Part shown: positions 1 to 8,090 of the stretch, one piece after another
How positions within the stretch are numbered: position 1 is the stretch's first letter
Layout of the letters: each line of letters begins with the position of its first letter
NCBI RefSeq assembly: GCF_047496725.1
Contig: NC_132980.1
Coordinates: forward strand, 2,773,001-2,837,000
DNA from: Anoplolepis gracilipes
Lineage: Eukaryota > Arthropoda > Insecta > Hymenoptera > Formicidae
Length of the DNA: 64,000 nucleotides
Direction of reading: 5' to 3'
Notes under the pieces: generated by a model
Seen by the model: only the letters and a program-made list of their open reading frames with translations
Database searches by the model: none
What the model was told of the DNA's origin: nothing
Translations under genes and position numbers: made by a program

Positions 1-1
1 T

Positions 2-505
2 CGCAAGTACTCGTATTCATGCATGCGATGTTTGAGACGAGATATCGCCGCCTACGGCTTCCAGAATGGATCGACCATCGCCGGTAGCATCGCCGCCGCG
101 CACTTCGAAGAGCGCGAAATTTGGCCCGCGCCCTATTCCAGGCACTACTGGAGGTCCTGTTTGGAAATGTAAGTAGTTTTTATTATTATTATTATATGCT
201 TTTTTATTTATAATATATTTATAATATATTTATAATATATTTATATGTTTTTTTTTAAGATTTTCGAAATAGGTGCTTATCATGTGCCTCGATATATAAG
301 CGTAGTGTATATGGAAGAGGTGCGCTGGGTGCGGGCCAACAAAAAGGAGTGCGCGGAATGGGAGAATTTGTGGGGCGATGGCCCCCGCTCCCGAATGTTA
401 GACGAGGTGTATCCGAAAAGGTACGTCGACATTTTCTGTCTCCGCAGGCTGTTCGGAGAGGAGCCCTATTGTAAATATGCTCAAACTTTTACATATTTAT
501 TTTAA
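2..505 (+). CDS. Possible 3' exons of an unidentified gene
   Basis: Bases 2-168 are open in one frame (ending ...YWRSCLE) and stop at a good splice donor, GTAAGT at 169. A second open stretch at about 301-505 (VYMEEVRWVRAN..., DEVYPKRYVDIFC) could follow; the acceptor that keeps the frame (AG at 299-300) has a poor pyrimidine tract. Another possible donor (GTAAAT, about 470) and an acceptor (CAG at 541-543) would place a stop codon across the junction. Composition is clearly richer in G+C than the flanking AT-rich DNA, as in a coding exon. I do not recognise the protein. It may equally be part of an old mobile element. Confidence 0.25.
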
Positions 506-727
506 AATACTAATAAAAATGTTCATTTTCTTTTCTGTTACAGAAGCAGCCGTCGCGAGGTCCCCCTCACCCTACCGCTCATTATTTTTAGTTTTTTTTT
601 ATTAAATTTTATATTTTATAATTTTATCTTTTATATCGTAGATCTTAGATTTTTTACATCTTTTTATATTTTTATTTATACATCTCGTTAGATTTAGTTT
701 TTTATATTTTATATTTTCATTTTTAAA

Positions 728-1541
728 AACACACATACACACTTTTCTGAATAAAAATTATGTTAGTGATAAATATGTGTATTGTGTTTTGCGCCTTCTT
801 TATTTATCCCATCCTTCTTCCTCCTCTTAGTATTAATTAGATAATATTTAATATATATATAATAAGATATAATTAGATTTAATTAAATAATATTTAATAT
901 ATATATATAATAATATATAAAAAATTTAATATTATAAAAAAAAGCTTAACATACAAAAATTCTCTGCGTTCTCGCGTACGGCTTAGCCTCCGTCTTATCG
1001 CGCTCCCGCTATCCTTTCCCTTCATCCTTCTTTCTCTCTCACACTATCATTCTATTATGCTCTCCTCCTTTTCCCACCACATCATGTTCTCATTGTCCTA
1101 CGCTATGTACAATGCACATAGCGCTCTCCTTATCCTATCCTATACCACGCGTCTCCGTCTACCGCGTTGCGAACGTCTATCGCGCCGTCTCTCTCTATCT
1201 ATCTCCCTACTCGTGGACCCATCGGTTACACCGCGGACCTCTCTTTCCTGTCCGCAAACCCCTCGTCTATCGGCCGCGTCGCGGACTTCTCTCCTCTCCG
1301 CTGTCCCTTCGTCTACCTGTGTCGCGGTCTCTCTCCCTCCTCTCCGTTGTCCCCTCGTCTACAAATCGCACCGGGGACCTGCGGGTGTGTCGCGGATTTC
1401 TCCCCCTTCCCGCGTACCCCTCGTCTACAAACCGCGCCGCGGACCTGCGTGACGTCATCCCCCCGCGCCCGCGATTCCTTCCCCCCGCCCCCGCACCCCC
1501 CTCGAACTCCTGAGTTAGAAACCCTGCTATATCACTACTAT
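728..1541. repeat. Dispersed repeat with 48-bp minisatellite, copy 1
   Basis: This matches 26375-27233 from the shared phrase TTTTGCGCC through an AT-rich spacer to a GC-rich pyrimidine-rich block, both ending TATATCACTACT. The GC-rich part (about 1200-1450) is a degenerate tandem repeat of about 48 bp whose unit reads roughly CTCGTCTACCG-CCGCG-CGCGGAC-TCTCTC. Because 48 is a multiple of three and the unit lacks stops, several frames look open here; I do not regard these as genes. Confidence 0.7.
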
Positions 1542-1668
1542 TGGCCGATCTTTATTAATTTATATCTCATTAATTATTGCGAATTTAAAATAATATAAGA
1601 TTTTTTTCTTCAGTTTAACACACTCTATCTACCCACGAGAGTTAATCCCCTATTTCGGAGACACCCTG
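1542..1668. mobile_element. Single arm of CAGGGTGTCCC-type MITE
   Basis: The sequence (TATCTCATTAATTATTGCG ... ending CACCCTG followed by TA) matches the right arm of the complete element at 12237-12687. Only one arm is present and it is diverged. It abuts the end of the dispersed repeat. Confidence 0.6.
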
Positions 1669-2110
1669 TATATATAAAAAATAGAAAAGTCTTGTATAAA
1701 AGAAAGTAAAAATGTATTACTAGACTCCTACCATTTTAATAGATTTTAATAGACTTTATAAATAATTATAATTCATCTATTGGCAGGTAAATAACAAATA
1801 TATGACAAAATAAATTATATGACGAAACATATTATTGATTTTGATAAATAATATTTTTAACTTTATAGATTTTTTACTTTAATAATAATATTTTTAACTT
1901 TTTACATTTTTAATTTATATTTTTTAATTAATTTTATTAAGTTTATACATTTTTATTTATTATAATATTACTTAATAATATAATATAATATTACATTATA
2001 TTATATAATATTATATAATATTACATTTTTTATTAATTTTATACAATTTTTATTTATTTCTATATTTTATTTTTTTCATTGTTAATTTTAAGTTTTGAAG
2101 TTAGATATAT
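1669..2110. other. AT-rich spacer
   Basis: Very AT-rich with many short TAATAT-type runs. I see no gene, element end or other structure. Confidence 0.6.
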
Positions 2111-2114
2111 ATAT

Positions 2115-2900
2115 TGTTGTGCCTCCGCGAAGGGGCACGGGATTTGTCGGGATCGTTTTGGGAATGTCGGGGATGCGTCGGGCGGTTTCTCCTTTTTTTT
2201 GTATTACGCTTTTCTTTTAAATGTAACCTTTTTATTCTACTAATTTCACAACTTGTATAATCCTTTTATATCTCGCGAAAATATATGACAGTTTAATTAA
2301 AGTCAATGGTGTGATATTTTGTCACTGCTCCCAGCGAACGTTATACTACTCGCGTTTGCTATCGGTTAGAGTGAGAGAGCGGTATCTCTCGTATACACCG
2401 TCGTACAGGTAGTCTGATACGCGTCGGCTTATCTCGGGTGCGCGTATATCTCTTAGTCATGCGTGTATGACTCTGTTGAATCTGGTCAATAGCTGCTCGT
2501 GGCGATTATTAATCGTTCGGTTCTAATTAACGACTGCCCGTCGCTTCATCGCGGCGGGTGCTGAGCTTCCCTCCGAACTGCATGGTTTTTCGGAGGGGGT
2601 CCCTTAGCAACATGACCAAATATGGTTATGTTGCTGAATTCGCGTTTTAGTGCAGGCGAGGAAGTTCAAAGTCGAATTTCCTCGCTTGTACTTTTAGCAA
2701 TTCGGTAACACCTTTCCGGTGCGTTTCCGAGAGCGCTTTCCGGTTTCGCGTTCGCGCTCGGTCTCGGGCGCGCGTGGCTCGCTGCGTCAGCGGCTCGTGC
2801 GATTATCGCTTCGCTCGCGATGCATTCCTGCATCAATATAATTATATGTATATATATATATATATTTATTAAATCTGTAGCCTTTTCTGGGGCTATAACA
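2115..2900 (-). repeat. 3' LTR of copy 1
   Basis: Starts TGTTGTGCCTCC and ends GGGGCTATAACA as written on the plus strand; it is the element's 3' LTR because the genes run on the minus strand. Collinear over its full length with 10905-11690. Confidence 0.95.
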
Positions 2901-2913
2901 CCCCTCCCCCGTT
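2901..2913 (-). other. Polypurine tract of copy 1
   Basis: On the minus strand the 13 bases before the 3' LTR read AACGGGGGAGGGG, a typical plus-strand primer. The same tract follows the LTR of copy 2 at 14421. Confidence 0.85.
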
Positions 2914-2982
2914 GGAAAAGAAAACGGAGGTACAACGTTTTCTGTTTTAGGGAATTTATCTCTTTTTCTTAAGTTTTAAGTT

Positions 2983-2985
2983 TCC

Positions 2986-3033
<48 letters not shown>
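2983..3033. repeat. (TA)n microsatellite
   Basis: An uninterrupted run of alternating T and A in the element's 3' untranslated region. Confidence 0.9.
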
Positions 3034-3035
<2 letters not shown>

Positions 3036-3127
3036 TATATGTTTTCTTTTATATTATTTTCTTATTCTAGTTTACAATTTTGTTTGTTTTCGCGTTTATA
3101 ATATTTAAATATAATCGTTTTTCTTAT

Positions 3128-4681
3128 CTAAAATCGCGTGCTTAGGCTACGTTTTAATATTGGTTTCGGGAGTCGATCGATCGGTTCGGATCGCTCCTCG
3201 TCGTATTTCCTAATTAATGGTCGCTTTCTTCTTTTATTTTTGTTTCTTATGACTATGTAAAGTGCAATTAATATTATTATTATTGTTATCGTAATTGTTC
3301 CGCTTGTCGCCACTGGATATACGAATTGTTTTTTCGCGAAGAAATTTTGTTCGTTACTTTTTAAATTGTTGTCTATTTCTTCTAGTTGTAATTTTAATTT
3401 TGTCAGTTCCATTCGGTGTTGACCTATGTCTTGTATCGTGTCGTTATCGTGTGTTATCGTGTTGCGTTCTCGTACTAGTGTCAAGTTATATTCAGGCAGG
3501 TACGTTTCTATATCCGTTTCATAGATTGTTTGCTTCGTCTGTATAGTCATGTCTGGAGTTATTAATTTGTATTTTCCCTTCAGCGTAATTTTTCCAGTGT
3601 TTTTAATCACTGTTTTGTATTCTTGTCGTTTGTCGTATTGTATTGTTAATTGTTGTTCTGTAGCAGTCGAGTAGAGCCATGTTTGTGGCTGTTGTAATGC
3701 GATCCATGTGGTACGCATTGATATAATGTATTTCGTCTTACAGTTACGTTGACGCTGCTGTGTATAAATTTGTATTTCGCATGGTGCATTTAAATTTACT
3801 CTATATGTCGGTGTCGCATGCTCACATGTGTATTGTGAGTTAATGTTAATGCAATCTTTTAAATCTTTTTTTGTTACTATAACGTATGTTAGTTTTTCTT
3901 TGTCTATCGCAATTATTTTATTGTTAATTTCTGTTACTGCGAATATATTGTTATAACTGAATACAGGTAACGCAATTACATTCATTATGGTATAGCTCGG
4001 TTGCGTAATTAATGGGAAGATTAGAATGGTATAAATAATTGCTTTATCGCTGAATGCGCTTATTTTCGCGTATTTTTCTATAGTAAGCCAATCTTCGGTG
4101 TGTACTTGAAAAGGGAAGTACAGTCCTTGTGGCAACTGCTGTGTTGCTTCCTTTAAATGTGTTATTATGCTATCTATCGGTGTTAATCTCGGATGCATTG
4201 CTCCGTTTTTTGTATATGTTAGATATTCTATAATGTTATCCGCGTCGCGTATTAATTCTGCTATTACTGCGGTAATTATGGTAAAGTGTTCGTTTATCTC
4301 GCTGCGTTCGATATACTCAGTTACTCGTTTCTGTAAGAGGTATTCGTTACGTTGTATTGTATTTTCGATTTTATCAATATGCCCGATAGTCGTATTTATT
4401 ATTTTAATTTGATTTTGTACGGCATGCTGTATTGTTTTTTGACTGTTTTCTAATATGTTAAGTTGTTCGTTAATTCGTTTTTCGTCGTTAACGTCCATTG
4501 TGCCAAATAAAGACTTTGATAAGGAACCTATTCCGTCTATGAGTCCTCGTCGTTTATTTGTCTGTTTTTTGTATATCGTTTTAATTTGTATTATGACATT
4601 TTTTAAATATTTTGCTTCTCTTTTTGTTAGAATGTCTAGGTTCACACATGTATCTCGAAGATAATGAGTGTGAAATTTCAT
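3128..4681 (-). CDS. env: Errantivirus-like envelope (fusion) protein
   Basis: A 517-residue frame counted from an internal ATG. It resembles the insect errantivirus and baculovirus F-type fusion protein family. A basic site KRR (residues 43-45) is followed at once by a glycine-rich hydrophobic stretch (46-60), the expected position of a cleavage site and fusion peptide. A coiled-coil-like region follows, and one membrane segment lies near the C-terminus (about 458-478) before a 39-residue basic tail. The frame stays open without an ATG up to 4921, so the true N-terminus is probably joined by splicing. Candidate acceptors on the minus strand are the AG at 4915-4914 (after TGATATTAC) and one before 4849. 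No signal peptide is visible in the printed frame. P4 of the basic site is N, not R, so furin cleavage is uncertain. Confidence 0.85.
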   Translation of the reverse strand: MKFHTHYLRDTCVNLDILTKREAKYLKNVIIQIKTIYKKQTNKRRGLIDGIGSLSKSLFGTMDVNDEKRINEQLNILENSQKTIQHAVQNQIKIINTTIGHIDKIENTIQRNEYLLQKRVTEYIERSEINEHFTIITAVIAELIRDADNIIEYLTYTKNGAMHPRLTPIDSIITHLKEATQQLPQGLYFPFQVHTEDWLTIEKYAKISAFSDKAIIYTILIFPLITQPSYTIMNVIALPVFSYNNIFAVTEINNKIIAIDKEKLTYVIVTKKDLKDCININSQYTCEHATPTYRVNLNAPCEIQIYTQQRQRNCKTKYIISMRTTWIALQQPQTWLYSTATEQQLTIQYDKRQEYKTVIKNTGKITLKGKYKLITPDMTIQTKQTIYETDIETYLPEYNLTLVRERNTITHDNDTIQDIGQHRMELTKLKLQLEEIDNNLKSNEQNFFAKKQFVYPVATSGTITITIIIILIALYIVIRNKNKRRKRPLIRKYDEERSEPIDRLPKPILKRSLSTRF

Positions 4682-4913
4682 AGTTTCGCATAATCTTTCG
4701 GTCTGTTTTAAATATTCGTTTATTTGCTCGTATCTTTCGTCTAAGTTTGATAAGTCTAATTTTATTACTAGTTTCCAGTTTTCTTTTGCGTAGTGGATTT
4801 GTCCGATTTCTTCGAAGAATAATCCTGGGTTATGTTTAAATTCTTGTATCTGGTATGAGAGATTCGTTTCGTCGTCTTTCGTGTGACCTTTGCTGATCCA
4901 GCAGGCGAATGTC

Positions 4914-4921
4914 CTGTAATA
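4914..4921 (-). promoter_or_regulatory. Candidate env splice acceptor
   Basis: On the minus strand TATTACAG precedes the env frame, which is open from here with no stop. The same acceptor is kept in copy 2 near 18830. Errantivirus env is normally made from a spliced mRNA; a donor-like GTAAGT lies in the leader at 10531-10526. With that donor the leader frame and this acceptor are out of phase, whereas an acceptor at 4850 would be in phase, so the exact junction is unresolved. Confidence 0.45.
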
Positions 4922-5090
4922 TCATATTATATTTCATTTTATTATATTTTATCTCTTGGGTGTCGCTCGCCTTCTCTGACTTCGCGGGGTTCGCGCTAAT
5001 CCAGCGGGTGATACACCGGTAATATTATAATGTGGGTTTAGTCTCTCAACGACTTTTGGTTGAGGTGGATCTCGCGGTTTCATTAGTAAG

Positions 5091-5450
5091 ATGCTGCGCT
5101 TTTTGTTGCATTGGGGGTTGCCAATATGTCGCGAGTGTGATGGGTATCGGGATGGTATTCATCCCGATATCTGCTGCGATTGTGTTAGGGGTCGCCTACC
5201 GGTGGTGGGTTTACCGCCGCCGGTGGACCCCGTAGTGCGGGCGCGGAGCGCCATTCTCCGGAGTTCCCGGGTCGCGGGGGGCACATTGTCCCTCCGCGTT
5301 ACATTTACTACACCCGGTGTGAGGTTTATGCGGGCAGTTGTGCCCGCCCTGGACCCTATGCATCCCGTCCGCGTGGAGATGATGAAGGTCCACGATCAAT
5401 TCGACTTCTTCGAGTTGGGATGTCGCCGGGGGGAAAAGGAGGAGGACTAG
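5091..5450 (+). CDS. Conserved antisense ORF between pol and env
   Basis: A 119-residue frame on the strand opposite to gag, pol and env, filling the gap between the pol stop (5478) and the env acceptor. I do not recognise it. It starts with ATG followed by LHWGLPICRECDGY and contains two CxxC pairs (CREC and CCDC, about 12 residues apart), suggesting metal binding. The same frame occurs in copy 2 (18992-19364), where the start codon aligns and the HWGLPICR, HPDIC, PVVGLP and VVRAR-type blocks are kept. In a hand alignment of the first 63 codons I counted 24 third-position differences against 12 first and 11 second, the pattern of a protein under selection. The minus-strand frame sharing the same wobble sites has stops, so this is not a shadow of a sense gene. 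Copy 2 lacks three of the four cysteines and has a one-base frameshift. Confidence 0.5.
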   Translation: MLRFLLHWGLPICRECDGYRDGIHPDICCDCVRGRLPVVGLPPPVDPVVRARSAILRSSRVAGGTLSLRVTFTTPGVRFMRAVVPALDPMHPVRVEMMKVHDQFDFFELGCRRGEKEED

Positions 5451-5477
5451 GACACGGATCCTTGAAGAAGGTGAGTA

Positions 5478-8084
5478 CTAGTTTTCTATATATGGCTTAA
5501 GCTTGTTTGCGTGTAAGCGGGTGCTTTTCCTTCCTTTCTTCACCGTGTAGTTGATATTCGAATGCTTTTCGATTATTATGTACGGTCCGATCCATAGAGA
5601 TTCGAGTTTTTTCGATCTTCCGCGTCGTAGCGTTTCATCATAAATGAGTACTTTATCGCCGATTTTGAACTTTGTTTCTTTTGCGGTTCGATCGTAGTGT
5701 TCCTTCGATTTCAGTTTTTTCTCTGTGAGACTATCTCTTGCAACTTGATTCGTGGCGCGTAGTCTTTCTTTTAGCTCTTGTGCGTAATCGTCATAGTTGT
5801 ATGTCGGTTGTGGTGGTTTCGTTAATGCTGTCGGTATTTCGGCTTGGTGTCCGTATACTAGCTCGAAGGGCGTGTATCCTGTAGCTGTATGTGGCGTAGT
5901 GTTGTAGGTGAACATCGCGAACGGAATCCATTCGTCCCAATCAGTCTGATCATTATTAATATAATGTCGTAGATATTCTGTTAATGTTCTGTGCGATCGT
6001 TCTAACGCGCCGTTACTTTCAGGATGATACGCGGTCGTCTGAATTTTATTTATTTTTAATAATTTACACGTATTTTTAAATATTTCGCTTAAAAAATTTG
6101 TGCCTTGATCGGTTAGAATTTTTTCCGGTATTCCGTATTCTAAAATTATTTTCGTGGTAAATTCTTTACTCACGGTGTTCGCTTCTTGATTTGGTATCGG
6201 TATTGCTTTACTAAATTTTGTCAAACTATCTTGAAAAGTTAGTAAGTATTTATTTCCGGTATTAGTTATCGTTAATGGACCGACTATATCTAACGCACAT
6301 TTTTCGAACGGTTTACTCGGTGTATCGGTGATAACGAGAGATGCTTTAAATCGTCGCGATAATTTATTTTTTTGGCAAGTGTCACATTTTTTAATGTATC
6401 GCTCGACGTCTTTCGTTAACCCGGTCCAATTGTGCGTGAGGCGAATTCTGTTTATCGTCCTCTCGATACCTTGGTGTCTTCCTGTGGGTGCATCATGATA
6501 TTCATATAATATTTGTTTCTTTTCTTCTGCGCTATAGGCACGTGTCGCATCGTTGCTATCTTTCTCGTCCTCTTCTTTATCTCTTTCTTCGCTGCTGATA
6601 TCGTCCACCTCTTCGTCTTCAGCGGTGAGAATCTTTTCTCTCTCTTGCTCGTCGTTGTCTCGCGTTACGTTGCGGCTTAGCGCATCGGCGTTCGCGTTCG
6701 CACATCCGGCCTTATGTATTATCTCATAGTCGTACTCTTCTAATTTTATTCGCCATCGAATTAATCGTGATCCTGGATCGTTCACGTTAAATAACCATAT
6801 TAGAGGTTTGTGATCTGTAATGACCTTAAATTGTGTTCCGTACACGTAGGGTCTGAAATGCTTTACAGCCCATACAATAGCTAATAGTTCCTTTTCGGTA
6901 GTGCTATAGTTCTGTTCCGCGCGGTTCAGTACTTGGCTGGCGTAAGCTATCGGTCGGTCGCTGCCTATCTTTCCTTGCGATAAGACCACTCCGATCGCGT
7001 AGTCGGATGCGTCTGTAGTTATATTAAATTGTTCAGCGAAATCTGGATATTTTAATACGGGTGCCGTTATTAATTTATTTTTAAGTACTTCGAAAGCATT
7101 TTGTTGCTCTGCGGTCCACACAAATTTTTCGGTTTTCTTTGTCAATTTCGTTAATGGTTTAGCTATTTTCGAGAAATCTTTTATGAATCTTCGATAGTAA
7201 CCGGCTAGACCTATAAATGATTGGATATCTTTCACCTTTTTTGGCGTCGGGAAATCTCTTACCGCTGTTAGTTTAGACGGGTCAGGAGATATTCCATGTT
7301 CCGATATTATATGGCCCAGGTACATTACTTCTTTGCGTAGGAATTCGCATTTATCTGGCTGTAGTTTTAAATTATTAGTTCGAAGTCGTTGCAGCACTTC
7401 CTTGAGTCGCTTGTTATGATCTTCGAGGCTTGCTCCGTAAATGACGATGTCGTCTAGATAGACCAGGCATTTGAGTCCTTGTATTCCTGTCAATACAGAG
7501 TTCATTAATCTCTGAAATGTCGCCGGTGCGTTTTTCAATCCAAAGGGCATTCGGTTGAACTCGTAATGTCCATACGGAGTTGAAAAGGCAGTTTTAGGCT
7601 TGTCCTTTTCGGCCATTGGTATTTGATGATATCCAGATGCTAGGTCTAATGTTGTGAAGTATTTTGCGTTTCCCAGCTGGTCCAGTATATCCGTAATATT
7701 AGGCAGAGGGAAGGAATCGCCGATCGTCAAGTCGTTGAGCTTTCGAAAGTCTATAACTATTCGAAGTTTCGGTTTACCTGATACGTCGGTCTTTTTTGGT
7801 ACTACTAATAGCGGAGCATTCCATTGACTCGCGCTGGTACGAATTATTCCGTCTTCCAACATCTGTTGCACTTGTTTATTTACTTCCGTCTTATGTTTCT
7901 CCGGAAGGCGATACGGTCTTACATTTACCGTTGAGGCATCTACGCGCGTATTTATCTCGTGCGCTACCGTCACAGTGCACGACAGTGGTTCTCCATTCAG
8001 GTGAAATATGTCGCTATATTCATCACATATCCTTGAGAGTGCCTGTCGTTCTTCAGAGTTGAGATGCTGTGTTCGCAACAATTG
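5478..8084 (-). CDS. pol: Pol: reverse transcriptase, RNase H, integrase
   Basis: About 867 residues, starting directly after the UGA that ends gag-protease and in the same frame; there is no convincing ATG. Reverse transcriptase carries the first Asp in TTLDLASGY (D146) and YLDD (208-211). RNase H follows with TTDASD (D357), E397 and D423. An acidic linker (about 480-510) leads to integrase with an HHCC zinc site (H529, H536, C566, C569) and the catalytic triad D598, D658, E694. The C-terminus has a GPY/F-type segment (WIGPYIII). Domain order is standard for Ty3/gypsy. No catalytic residue is missing. The block is nearly identical to 19368-21974 in copy 2. Confidence 0.95.
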   Translation of the reverse strand, partial: QLLRTQHLNSEERQALSRICDEYSDIFHLNGEPLSCTVTVAHEINTRVDASTVNVRPYRLPEKHKTEVNKQVQQMLEDGIIRTSASQWNAPLLVVPKKTDVSGKPKLRIVIDFRKLNDLTIGDSFPLPNITDILDQLGNAKYFTTLDLASGYHQIPMAEKDKPKTAFSTPYGHYEFNRMPFGLKNAPATFQRLMNSVLTGIQGLKCLVYLDDIVIYGASLEDHNKRLKEVLQRLRTNNLKLQPDKCEFLRKEVMYLGHIISEHGISPDPSKLTAVRDFPTPKKVKDIQSFIGLAGYYRRFIKDFSKIAKPLTKLTKKTEKFVWTAEQQNAFEVLKNKLITAPVLKYPDFAEQFNITTDASDYAIGVVLSQGKIGSDRPIAYASQVLNRAEQNYSTTEKELLAIVWAVKHFRPYVYGTQFKVITDHKPLIWLFNVNDPGSRLIRWRIKLEEYDYEIIHKAGCANANADALSRNVTRDNDEQEREKILTAEDEEVDDISSEERDKEEDEKDSNDATRAYSAEEKKQILYEYHDAPTGRHQGIERTINRIRLTHNWTGLTKDVERYIKKCDTCQKNKLSRRFKASLVITDTPSKPFEKCALDIVGPLTITNTGNKYLLTFQDSLTKFSKAIPIPNQEANTVSKEFTTKIILEYGIPEKILTDQGTNFLSEIFKNTCKLLKINKIQTTAYHPESNGALERSHRTLTEYLRHYINNDQTDWDEWIPFAMFTYNTTPHTATGYTPFELVYGHQAEIPTALTKPPQPTYNYDDYAQELKERLRATNQVARDSLTEKKLKSKEHYDRTAKETKFKIGDKVLIYDETLRRGRSKKLESLWIGPYIIIEKHSNINYTVKKGRKSTRLHANKLKPYIEN

Positions 8085-8090
8085 TCAGAT
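8079..8090 (-). promoter_or_regulatory. In-frame UGA between gag-protease and pol (candidate readthrough site)
   Basis: The minus strand reads ATC TGA CAA TTG. Gag-protease and pol are in the same frame on either side of this single stop, so Pol could be made by readthrough without a frameshift. The bases after the stop (CAATTG) differ by one from the CARYYA consensus of classical leaky stops. The arrangement is the same in copy 2 (TGA at 21977-21975). Confidence 0.65.

Noticed and set aside
5211..5399. 62-codon minus-strand frame with CPHKPHTGCSKC
   Set aside because: It overlaps the plus-strand ORF, and the cysteines are not kept in copy 2. Substitutions fall mainly in plus-frame third positions, which are not this frame's wobble sites.
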